In this document: one piece after another, positions 1 through 10,018 of the stretch
How positions within the stretch are numbered: the first letter of the stretch is position 1
Layout: every line of letters starts with the position of its first letter
DNA from: Serinus canaria
Lineage: Eukaryota; Chordata; Aves; Passeriformes; Fringillidae
Length of the DNA stretch: 64,000 nt
Direction of reading: 5' to 3'
Assembly: GCF_022539315.1 (NCBI RefSeq)
Contig: NC_066315.1
Coordinates: 47,597,174-47,661,173 of the forward strand
The notes under the pieces: model-generated
What the model saw: the letters and a program-made list of their open reading frames with translations, nothing else
Told to the model about the DNA's origin: nothing
The model's database searches: none
Program-made: the position numbers and the translations under genes

Positions 1-801
1 GATGTTGAGAAGAATCCTAGGTGGGAGGAGATGATGGAGTGGCCTTTGGCTGGACTTTTCTTGTACAGCCACAGCAGAACCACTTGTGTTCCTGTGACAC
101 AGAGACTGCATTCTAGGGGGAGACGATGGCTCAGAGCCAGGAGAGTGCGGTGATGTGGAGGTGTGTGAACAGAGACGACGGGTGAGGAGGGTGGTGGTGG
201 TGCCCTCCGTCTTCGAAGGAGACGAGGAAGATGAGGAAGATGATCTCTGTTCAAGAGACCTCTCGGCCCCAGGGGGTGAAATTTGGGGGGGACAGGTGTC
301 CCAAAAGGAGAGGGACTGTGCTCTTTTTTGGAACTGGACAAAGTATCCTTAAAGGGAAAAACCCTAGAAGCAGCTCTGATCCATGTGCAGTGGTGAGAGT
401 ACTGGACATGGAAGGAAGAGGTCACAATGGCAAATGTTCTCCAGGCGGTGCCACACGTGACACAGAAACACGAGAAGTTTCGACTGTTTCCTGGAGAAGT
501 CTGTGGTGCAAGAGGGACTCTTCTCTTCTCGAGGAACTGAGAATTGATTGTCTAAAGGGTGGTGATGGAATTGGAAATTTGGTGGGGGGAAGGAGGAGAA
601 ATTTGGAAGGTTTTCATCTTGTGTTCTATGTGTTCTGTGTGTTTTTCTTTGTAGTTTTAGGTTAATAAAGTTTTTTTTTTCCCTTTCAACCTCAAGTTGG
701 AGCCTTCTCTGTTCTGTCTCTGATCACATCTCACAGTGGATGCCAGGGAAAGAAGTATTCTCGTGGGGGCACTGGCATTGCGCCAAGCTCAAACAATGAC
801 A
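1..801 (+). mobile_element. Endogenous retrovirus LTR, ERVL-like, left end cut
   Basis: The 3' part has LTR structure: a T-rich stretch, an AATAAA signal at 664-669 in the context GTTAATAAAG, then a U5-like segment with ATCTCACAG and a terminal CAAACAATGACA ending at 801. The module closely resembles passerine ERV LTRs known from zebra finch. The upstream 1-600 is G/purine-rich, as in those LTRs, and could include a little internal sequence. The element is cut by the window edge, so solo LTR versus provirus cannot be decided. The expected short target duplication would start at 802. No retroviral gene is seen. Confidence 0.7.
664..669 (+). promoter_or_regulatory. LTR polyadenylation signal AATAAA
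   Basis: Canonical hexamer in the first LTR, followed by a T-rich tract. The same GTTAATAAAG context recurs in the LTR at 4794-5710. Confidence 0.6.
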
Positions 802-2321
802 TTGCCAGAAAAATTCTGTACAGGCTAAAAATATCTAAGCTTAAGGCAAATGTTTCAAAAGAGAAACTTTTAGTTTAGATTTGTGGAAAAACACAATATA
901 GAAAAACATGCCTTTTTCTTCTGCTCAGTGTTACCAATAATGCTGAAAGCTCTTTCCAGGTTACCAATTAAATCTCTGTTGATGATCCTGACAACTGGTT
1001 CCATAACTCTGTCTAGAGTCCAGCTTTTCATTAATAACCTTCCCTTTTACTGCAAGCTGCCACAAGCAAATGACACATTAATTAAAACCAAGTTCGACCT
1101 CTGCTATTTTGCAGTGTGGCAATGACAAGCTGCACACTCATGTGCAGAGCCAACACAGCTGTGCAGTAAGATTTGGCAACATGCATTCTCCAGCATGCTG
1201 CACAGCCCATGTACCCAGCTTCCCGGGAAGAAACCTGTCTTCTGCTGATGCAGAAAGTAAGAACTTCAGGGATTTTCCTCCAATTCCCCAACACCAGCAC
1301 AGACAAAATGAAAGGTACCCAAGGCAGTACAGACTGAAGTGCAGTGTGACCACAGTTACTTGCTCTCTGCAGCCAAGTAACAGACTACAGCAGCCCTGTC
1401 TCAAGTCTGATATGTTCCTTCCAGAAAATTTAATACATCTCTTCAGTATTCCTGCTACAAGTCACTACTTAATCATAACTACTGTTTCAAATTCTGGATG
1501 CTTGCTGAGACCTAAGAATTGTTTCCCTTTAGGAGGAAGAAAGGCCAGCCCTATGCTTGGAAAAGCTGTTCGCTGCCTGTAAAACTCACATTAAAATGTT
1601 GATACATGGACAATAGTATTGTTTTTGCACTTGTGTCATTTTAAGTAGCACTGAAGGAGCAAAACAACCAACTTTGGCTGGAGACAAGAAAAAAAAATCT
1701 GTCCCTCTTTCTTTTTCTAATCTATTAGAGTACTTTTGGTTTTTGCTGTTTGCTCTGCTACTTGGTTTGCATTAGCACAGCAGGAACATCCTACACCAAA
1801 TGAAACTCAGTTCTGAGAATATACATTTACTTTACTTTCTGTAAATAACCAAGCCATGAATGCATGGAAAACAGGAGGAGAGAGGCAACTCGATTAGCCT
1901 TTTTCCATTTTGGACTCTCAGTATCTTCTCCCAGCAAGTCCTGAGCCGAATAATATTTACAACAGTATACAAAGCACAGTGTGCTTTTTAGAGCAACAAT
2001 CTGTGTCCAAAGCACTGTGCTACCCCACCTCTGTTAGTGGCAATCCAGATGTGTCTTGATGCATTGCAGCCAGATCTGCCAGGCCTCCACAGGGCCCACA
2101 TCAGGGGCAGTGTATGGACACAGCAACTCTGCACTGCTCACACATTAAACCAAGTGCCCCTGAATGCCTCAGTTTTCAGGCATCCATGAATTGCTCGTGC
2201 AGGAGGAAAACCATGTGTCCAGACTGAGCCCCGAATTGCCAGATTTCTGTCACCTCTTTAGGAGCCCTGACATTTATGAATTATTGTTGGTGCAGCAGCT
2301 CCTTCAGGTGGCAGGTAAACT

Positions 2322-2387
2322 TTCACTGGGATATAACACTTTCATACTTAGTGCTTCACTGGGATATAACACTTTCATACTAGGGAC
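2322..2387 (+). repeat. 33-bp tandem duplication, two units
   Basis: TTCACTGGGATATAACACTT occurs at 2322 and again at 2355. The first 27 bases of each unit are identical. The near-identity implies a recent local duplication. Confidence 0.9.
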
Positions 2388-3279
2388 CTGCAGAAATGTA
2401 ACAGTATAGATGACTGGAACCTTCGTCTAGGAAAGGCTGCCTTAGCCTCATTTATTCTCCTGACCTTGGACCATAACATCTTTTAATCATCAACACAAAC
2501 ACAAGGTATAAAGCTGTCTTGTGTGTTTAAAAAGACATACCAGGCTGAACATAGATGCAAAACATCTGCTGGGTAACTTGCATGTCAAGCTGCATGTATT
2601 CATAGCCACCTTGCTGAAGCATGAAGTCTGGCCAGAAAAAATAGGCTTGTCTACCTTGAAAAATAAGTCATGCAAGTTCCAAGGAGAACAAAACTGCATT
2701 AAAAAGAAATTCTATTCCTGCACTTGAAGTTCTGGATGTGGGACAAAAAAAGAGGGCCTTCTTGAGAAGAAACAGAAATCAACAGGAGTTCAAATCTGTG
2801 TTATTTGCTGTTTTCTGTTTATTAAGCATCACACAGAGAGAGGACTTTCAACATCCAAAAATAATCCTGCGTTCATTAATCAAAAATTCCGATTATTAAA
2901 ATAATGCAAGCTCAGCAAAATACTACATCTTTTTCAGAAAGAAGCACTTGATGGCTTTGCACTTCCACGTGAAAACCTGTCACATGGGTGTGTCTCATTA
3001 AGGATAAAATTATTTCTTCAACAAAATACCTGCAACCTTAAAATCTGCATATATAGCCACATACAAAAGAAGAGTCTGGGTGCTTAACTTCCTTTCAATT
3101 TCAAGAGAAATTGGAAATCAGACCTTGAATGCTCCTTTGAAATAGGAGCTAAATATGTAAACTGAGAGTAGATGAAAAACCTATAGCAAACTGAACTACA
3201 TCATCTGAGTTCTCCTCCTGGTTCAGCATCACTTAAGGCAAAAGAGAGAATTCAAAAGTTAAACAAAAAGTTGTTATAG

Positions 3280-3303
3280 ACTACTACTACTACTACTACT
3301 TTA

Positions 3304-3349
<46 letters not shown>

Positions 3350-3350
3350 T
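3280..3350 (+). repeat. Compound microsatellite (CTA)n then (TTA)n
   Basis: A CTA/TAC run at about 3280-3300 is followed directly by a TTA/ATT run to 3350. One run probably arose from the other by a point change that then expanded. Confidence 0.95.
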
Positions 3351-3826
3351 AAAAGCTGCACCATAAAAAGAACACATAGGGAAAAAACAGTGAAAGAAAC
3401 AGATATGATTTTCATTATGCATATTCATTAGTTATTTGCCTGCACTATCCTCTTGTCAGAAATGTACAGAAAAATCTGTCAAAGTTGTGGTCTCTGTTAA
3501 GATTAAGTGCACAGTAAAATTTTAAAGGGTGCATATAATTTTAAAGTAAGGAACTTGAGCTGCACTTGACTACAGAAAAAACAACTGACAGTTGTGACAT
3601 ACAGAAATACTTCTCTGGCTGTCACCCTGTTTTCTGCACAACATATTTTAGAAGGTAAAGCAAACAATTTGTCAACACTAAGGCTCTGCATCATACACTT
3701 ATGAATCAGCAATTATTTAGGTAACTTTTAAAGATTTTATAAAAATATCTTAAACAATACTACAAACATTATTTCTCCTCTTTTAGGAACTAAAGATGGA
3801 AGTACCAAACTTGTGTCGTGCATTTT

Positions 3827-4344
3827 TGTCATGGTTTAGGAATGTTATTTCCTTGTTTAGTGCTCCCATTGAACACCCCAAACAATGCATCACTCACTCA
3901 CTCACTCACTCACTCACTCACTCACTCACTCACTCACTCACTCACTCACTCACTCACTCACTCACTCACTCACTCACTCACTCACTCACTCCCGTGTACT
4001 TCCTGTGGCAGACCTGAGGAGAATTGGAGGCACTGAAGGTAAACATCATGGGTTGAGATAAGAACAATTTACTGGGAACAGCAATGAAGCAAGAAAAAGA
4101 ACAGTAACAGCAATACTATCAATAACAGAGGGCAGGAGAGAGATGAACACTTCACCTGCCAATGCTCACAACGTGGAAACCTGGAATATCTGAATCACTG
4201 CCACGCTATCCCGACCCAGAAGGAACCCCTTCCCCTTTCCCCAGAAAATGATTTGAGGTGGTATAGAATAACTCTTCTGGGTCCTAGCCATGCCCACTCC
4301 TGGGTGCTGTAAAAATTAACCCTGTCCTGGCCAGAAGCAGGATA
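3827..4344 (-). mobile_element. Solo LTR of an avian endogenous retrovirus, interrupted by a microsatellite
   Basis: Read on the minus strand it has the GGCCAGGACAGGGTTAATTT motif near its 5' end, a CTAGGACCCAGAAGAGTTAT motif, a variant polyadenylation signal AGTAAA (4073-4068) followed by TTGTTCTTATCTCAACCCATG, and a 3' end CTAAACCATGACA. This is a recognisable passerine LTR family. It is flanked by a perfect 5-bp direct repeat ATTTT (3822-3826 and 4345-4349), the size expected for ERVL-type insertions. No internal retroviral sequence remains. The 5' terminus (TATCCTG) departs from the usual TG start, so the exact edge rests on the flanking repeat. Confidence 0.8.
3891..3990 (+). repeat. (CACT)25 microsatellite inside the LTR
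   Basis: An uninterrupted 100-bp array of the 4-bp unit. On the LTR's own strand it is GAGT/TGAG. It sits where related LTRs have a short GAGTGAGCGAGC-like stretch, so it probably expanded from LTR sequence. Every plus-strand frame through it encodes repeated Thr-His-Ser-Leu, which is not a protein signal. Confidence 0.97.
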
Positions 4345-4793
4345 ATTTTGATAACCAATCATTGTAACTTTTTCTAAGAACTTGGAATCCAAATCCTTTA
4401 GGCAACTATGGAATCTGGAAATGAGCTATATGTCATCATAAGCAAGAAAAAAGCCTTGAGAGAACTTTGCATATCATAAGGAAGCTTTTCCAAATGGTGC
4501 TATTTTCCCTTAAAATAAAGAAAAAAGTACTCCTTGAAAACAACAAACTTAATTGCTGCACTTGGAATAGCAGTCTTTAGATACCCAAAGGATGGGAGAG
4601 AGTCTGCATCCAACACCAAGTACCTATTCATTAGAAGCAGTCAGGGGTTCCCCTTGGGGTCTCATTCAGATTCTATATTTTTAAGTTTAAAAACTACTCC
4701 AGGAAAAATTCAGACTGATTCAACCCATTCAAGTTTAGCTTTCATTTAACATGAAGCTTCAAAAGGCAGAAGCATTTGATTACAAGTTTCCCC

Positions 4794-5710
4794 TCAGCAG
4801 AAACTTATCAGCTCCCTTATCCATCCTGTCAGTCACTTGAGTAAGCCCATCAAGGACCTCAAGTGGCCTGGCAAAAGCCAACTTCAGAGAAGCTAGTGAG
4901 GATAAAATTGTAGATTGCTGCCACAGAGATGAGACATGGTCCAAAGGTGCTCTGCTAAGTTTGTTCCATGCCCACACTGCTCCACTGAGGGCTCTGCCTT
5001 TCTGGCTTCCAACTGTATGCAGATCAGAACACTCCTGAGCCTCTTTCCTCAACCTCTGCCATTCTCTGTCCCTCTGTTTCTCTTCTAACTCTCTGATCTC
5101 ATGAGAAGTTTGAACAGAGAGAAATTAAGAGATAAGAAACCTTGCCTCAGGAAGAAGAAAACCTCTGCTTCCCAGAGGTGGATTAAGAGAACTTTTGCTT
5201 TCATGCTAGAGCAGCTCATCCTTAAAATAGCACCTCATAAGTTGCCATGGCCCATGAAAGCAGCTGTTGGAAAGCTGTAAAGCATGGGAGGTACTTTCAC
5301 ACTGCAAACGGATTTCCCTTTCCCAGGTGGCTGATTCACTGTGACACTGAAGCCACAAGAGAACTGTTCCTTGTGAAAAAGTCTCCACAGCATAGCAAGA
5401 GAGACTCGTCTCCCTAAGAGAGCTGAAGAAAGACTATTCTAGAGGTGGTAAACTGACTAAAAGTCTCAGATTTTGTCTCTTTACACTGTCAGTGGGAAAG
5501 AAAAGAAGGTGTGAGAGGAGGAGAAATGTTCTGAAGGCTTTATTCTGATTCTTATTATTCTTCCTTTTAGTTTTGTTAATAAAGTTTTCTTTATGCCCTT
5601 TAAAGCTTTGAGCCTTCTTTGCTCTCCTCTTAGTTCTTATCTCACAGCAGAAAATGAGTAAATAATTCTAGTAGGTGCAGTGGCATTTGGCCAGCATTAG
5701 ACCCACCACA
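4794..5710 (+). mobile_element. Solo LTR, second family, 917 bp
   Basis: The 3' part carries an AATAAA signal at 5578-5583 in GTTAATAAAG, a U5-like stretch with CTTTGAGCCTTCTTTGCTCT and TTATCTCACAGCAG, and ends GGCCAGCATTAGACCCACCACA. A perfect 6-bp direct repeat TTCCCC lies at 4788-4793 and 5711-5716, matching insertion edges; the 5' end would then be TCAGCAG, one base from the usual TG. The 3' module is related to that of the LTR at 1-801 but the upstream halves differ. The 5' boundary is inferred from the repeat and less certain than the 3' end. Confidence 0.62.
5578..5583 (+). promoter_or_regulatory. LTR polyadenylation signal AATAAA
   Basis: Hexamer in the R region of the 4794-5710 LTR, preceded by a T-rich stretch and followed by TTTTCTTTATGCCC. 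Confidence 0.55.
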
Positions 5711-5830
5711 TTCCCCTATCATTCTCCTTGGTCCCTTTCTTGCTCAACAGTTTCACTTCTGGTTTTACCTGCCAGTTTTGGTTTATATAGGTACTTTGTG
5801 AAAATGCTTTTGTTTGTGTTTTTTGCTTGG

Positions 5831-5863
5831 CTTTTTTTGTTTGTTTGTTTGGTTGGTTTTTTT
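5831..5863 (+). repeat. T/TTTG low-complexity tract
   Basis: T-rich tract with TTTG repeats. It produces spurious open frames on both strands. Confidence 0.9.
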
Positions 5864-7203
5864 AATTGGGTCATTATCCAGAGAAACCTATAGAAGTGCT
5901 TGGCAGACAGTCCGCAGGGCAAAAGTTGGACAAAGACATTTGTTTTGAGCCAATAACAAAGTAAATGCTCTAAACTAACTTTAGCAAGTTTCTTCATAGG
6001 TTCTTCATAGTAGGCTCCCCTAGAAAGCAAGGTATATTCTGGACTTTGTGTCTCCTGCAGTCAGTTAAAAGCAGTTGTAGAATTTTCTTTGCCATTAGAA
6101 GGTAACAACAATTGTCATCACAACCTACCTGTACTGTGAAATTGGAAAAGAAATTTAAACACCAGACCAAAACTCAGATCAGTTACACTATTTTTTTTCT
6201 TATGACCAAAACTGAGGTTTAGTATCTAAAGTACCTAATGCTTTTTCCCCTAGTTGATCCTTCTTTCACTTTCAGCAACAAAAGTAAATTTCTGCTTTCC
6301 TTAGATGGTAGCAATTTTCTAAAAAAATTTAAAGCCTTAGCTCTGACACACTCTGCTAAAATGAAGGTTTCTTTGCCACAGGTTATATTCATTTAATTAC
6401 TGCTTCTGATATTATTTTAGTGAAGAAACTGATATCTTTTGAACCTGTTCAAATACACCTTAAGTTAGGATAAATTTAATCAGGTTTGAAAATTCTTTGT
6501 AAAGAAGAATTATATGGTTTTGGGGCTTTTCTTCCCCAATAAATGAAAAGTGTTGAATCATTAACACAATCTTCTTCTCAAGTCTTGTAAATGTCTGTAC
6601 CTAAAGAGTACTACCATGTTTCTGCTGCTTTTGTGCATCTCTGACATGTAAGTAAAGAAGAATATGTTGCAAATTGTGAGCAGACCTGTTTCAAAACCAC
6701 ATACCTCAACTGCAAGATTCAGATGGGCAAAGTTCAGCTTAATTAACTTAGATATCATCCTAATTTCAAACTGTAAACTAACTCATTTCTCTTCTTTCAA
6801 TACCCCAGAGGAAACATTTCAGTGCTGGGGTCCTTTCCTGGAAATATGGCATTACTCAATTTAGTTTACATTACCTCTAAATACTATCTTTTTGCTTTAA
6901 CTGTATTTTATCTGCACAGGGAGGTCACAATGTAATTGAATAAGCAATTTATCATATAACAAGCCTAATACTGTGTTGATTCCAATTCACTCCAACTGAT
7001 TTCCACAGAAGTTGAACCAGATTCTGCCGTACAAATATTTCTAGTTTGAAACAGCACTTTAATCCCATTTTTGTGTACCTTTTTTGACCAATGACCTAAA
7101 TAATGTACCTGGGGAAAAAGGAAAAAAAGAAACAAACTCAAATCACAACTCACCTCAAATATTTAAACTGATATAGAACAGATAGCATTGATTCCAAATT
7201 TAC

Positions 7204-7303
7204 CTTTTTAATGAATGCCACAGAGAATGTATCCCACGATACAATCCCATGATCCATCAGCTCAACAAATGCAGTCAGAGTAAAGGACAACATATCTCCA
7301 AAG
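7204..7303 (-). CDS. ELMO1: ELMO1 exon 8, residues 150-183 (100 nt)
   Basis: It starts with the C finishing Cys150, then encodes [20 protein letters not shown] and [13 protein letters not shown], ending in phase 0. The acceptor is CTCCTGTCTCTTGCAG and the donor is GTAAAT, a weak-to-moderate site lacking G at +5. The segment belongs to the armadillo-like region and is nearly invariant among vertebrate ELMO proteins. The next exon should begin IASFVN and is not in the window. Confidence 0.97.
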
Positions 7304-7559
7304 CTGCAAGAGACAGGAGTCATGACAACATTTACCAGTAATGCAGCAGGGCAGCAACTGAGGGAATAAAGCAGCAGGAAGCTTTCAGAAAGGCAGGAAA
7401 AAGAAGCCAATTATGGACTAAGAGGTAGCAGAAGAGCAAGAGAGGCTATGCCTTAGGTAGTCTCCAGAACAATTTAGCATGGATAACAAGAATAGTCAAC
7501 TGGAGAAAAGCAGTTGTAAGAGAAGAAGTAATCCCTAGGAGAACACTGCATGCAATGCT

Positions 7560-7560
<1 letters not shown>

Positions 7561-7602
<42 letters not shown>
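7561..7602 (+). repeat. Poly(A) run of 42
   Basis: Uninterrupted A42. I see no retrocopy or other element immediately upstream that it would terminate. Confidence 0.95.
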
Positions 7603-7605
<3 letters not shown>

Positions 7606-10000
7606 GTCAGTCCAAATTACACTTCTCTCAAAAACTCTCAAAAATTCAGAGATTTAGGTCTAACAGAGGAAAGTGAACTTTTTCCTTAGCACTTATGAAA
7701 TCCTCCTTAAATTGAAGGCCACGTAGAGGTGTCACATTTTGGTACCTCTGCATCAAACAAACTGATGGGAAGTTAGAGCATTTGTTTATTCCTTCTCTTA
7801 CAACGAAACAAATATATTTTAAAATGCACGAGAAGAGATTATATATCTTGAACAGCAGCTTTCTAACAGTTAATGCCTTGTTTCTTTCTTTAAACCTGGA
7901 GATGCATCTCTTTTACTCTATCTATGAGCAACCAAATTGCAAAGCATGCAGTTCAAATTATTTAGGTTTTGCAGGCCACTACCCTGCATTTTACACCTGT
8001 AAATTTGAAATTCAACACATCTTTGTATGAACTCAAGTAAATTCAAAATGAGTTTAAACTCATCAGAGATAATATGACTAGATGCACAGGAATTCTTCAT
8101 GTTAAACCACAACTTTTAAAGATTAGCTTCATTTCTATACATAGTCAGGGCACCAAACAGTCAGCAGCCCCAAGGATTTCAGTGAAGCCCTTCCATGAAG
8201 TAACTACTCAGTACAAACAGCAATGCAGAGATCCTGAAAGGGAATTACCTTCCAGGGCATGTTAAACTGCCTGCAAGGTACTCTGCCAGCAAACCATTAA
8301 ACAGCAAAATTATACAATCACACAGCATGAAAAGTCCCAGTGATTTTAATACAGCAGCTTACACCTAATAAAAAGATAGATAGAAGAAAAAAAAAAACCT
8401 CTGTAAGACTGGAACTGCAAAACTTAGCATGTTGAAAACCTGAGTGAGTAATACAGCCTTAGTTAATCAATGTAATTAATTGGTGTTCTTTGATCTGTGG
8501 TTTATCCTACTGTCCTGCATGAACCCAACACAAAAAAGTGAACATCCACTCAGATGGAAGATATTTACAGCAGTACAGAAATAAGGCAGACAAATCAGCT
8601 TCAATGCAGCAACTCCAGTAGCTGGATTTGGTTTAATCTGCCTTTTAGGGATATCTGATGGCAAGATTCAACCTTTAATGGCCTCTTCATTTAAGAAAGG
8701 GCATTTTGCCAGAACTCCTGAGATTCCCTCCACCAAAAATACCTCTGCCATTCCTGACATTTCATGAGTAAAACCTAAAAAACACCAAAACACCTTTCCC
8801 TTCAGTAAATACGGGTATGCACTGTGGCTCTGATTACAGTTCATTATGACAAATGAAAAACCTAAAGAGCAAACAAGAAAAATTATGTCTCTAAAAATCC
8901 ACTGTAACTTGGCAGGGAATACTTTCTTCAGCAAACAAATAGTCTAGAAGTTCTGGGTTTTGTTTTGAGAGGCAGAGAATGCTCTGTTGCCTTTTTTTCT
9001 TGTTGTAGCTGGTTTGTTTGTTTGGGGTTTCTCTAATATTGCAAATCATTTAAGAACCACATTAGATTTAAAATGTCACCATTAGCATTCCAAATAACCA
9101 AGGATTTCATATTAAGATGACAATAAGACTCTGAAGGAAATTTAATCAGCTCTGGTCCTGTCACATTCCCCAATTAATTCTTTTTGCATAATATAGTTAT
9201 TTATGAACCCACAAATAAAACAGCAACCCCAGGAAAGGCTTTCTTCTAAAAGCTTGTAGCATATCCTAATGCATCTTCATGACAAAATACTCCTACAAAT
9301 ACAAGGAATACTAATATTATAAATATTAATATTATTATTCTTAATTAAATCTAAATAGGTTTCAAATATTCAATTTAAAAGGTAGGCCATATAGGTTGAT
9401 AAGTAGTCAGAAATCTCTCCCAGTGTTAAATTAAGCACATAATCTGGCAGAGATAAATTTTCACATCTATTGTTTTAAAATTTTGTCAGTTAACCTGTAT
9501 TTAGTATATGATTGCTCTTCAATAAACAAATTGTACATGAAAACTTATCCCTATCAAGAAAAGGTAAAGTTTAGAGGGCTTACTTAAACTGCATTAAACT
9601 TGTGCATGGATATTCATCTTCAGAATAGCAGTGGCTGGAATGTTAAGGGATCAAACTAACCCGGATTCACCAGTCTCATTAAGTCTTTTCATCAAAATTA
9701 TTGATCAGTCCTACCAGATTAATACTGATTAATCCATGCTCTTCCACAGCTCTGGGGAATAAACCGGGCTAATGGAGCTGACAATTCTAGTTTGAATGTA
9801 TAAACCTAGTTTTAGCAGGTCTGACAGTGATACAACCATTTGGGATCCAGAAGGTGAAAGCACTTTTCAACTTAAAACGTTCAGACACCTCATCAGATGT
9901 CACTCTGGTGACTCTGCTTCAAATAATTAATGACTGAAGAAGTGCAACACTGGGACTAATCAAGCAGCAAGAAATACTTCAGCTCTCTTATTATGCAGCA

Positions 10001-10018
10001 CCACACACACACACATAC
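10001..10018 (+). repeat. Short (CA)n repeat
   Basis: CA dinucleotide run with one interruption (CATACAC). Confidence 0.85.

Larger units (their letters stand above)
1..7203 (-). other. ELMO1: ELMO1 intron 8, first part
   Basis: Starts at the GTAAAT donor of exon 8 and runs off the left edge. It carries three LTRs (1-801, 3827-4344, 4794-5710) and simple repeats at 3280-3350 and 3891-3990. Between them (802-3821 and 5717-7203) I see only unique AT-rich sequence and a 33-bp tandem duplication at 2322-2387. Confidence 0.85.

Noticed and set aside
231..665. 144-codon plus-strand frame in the first LTR
   Set aside because: It lies in LTR sequence, ends at the polyadenylation region, and has no retroviral or cellular protein resemblance.
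1109..1582. 157-codon plus-strand frame, with overlapping minus-strand frames
   Set aside because: Overlapping open frames on both strands, no recognised protein and no gene context.
3796..4036. Two plus-strand frames with long Thr-His-Ser-Leu repeats
   Set aside because: They are the translation of the (CACT)25 microsatellite. A 4-bp repeat without stops is open in all frames.
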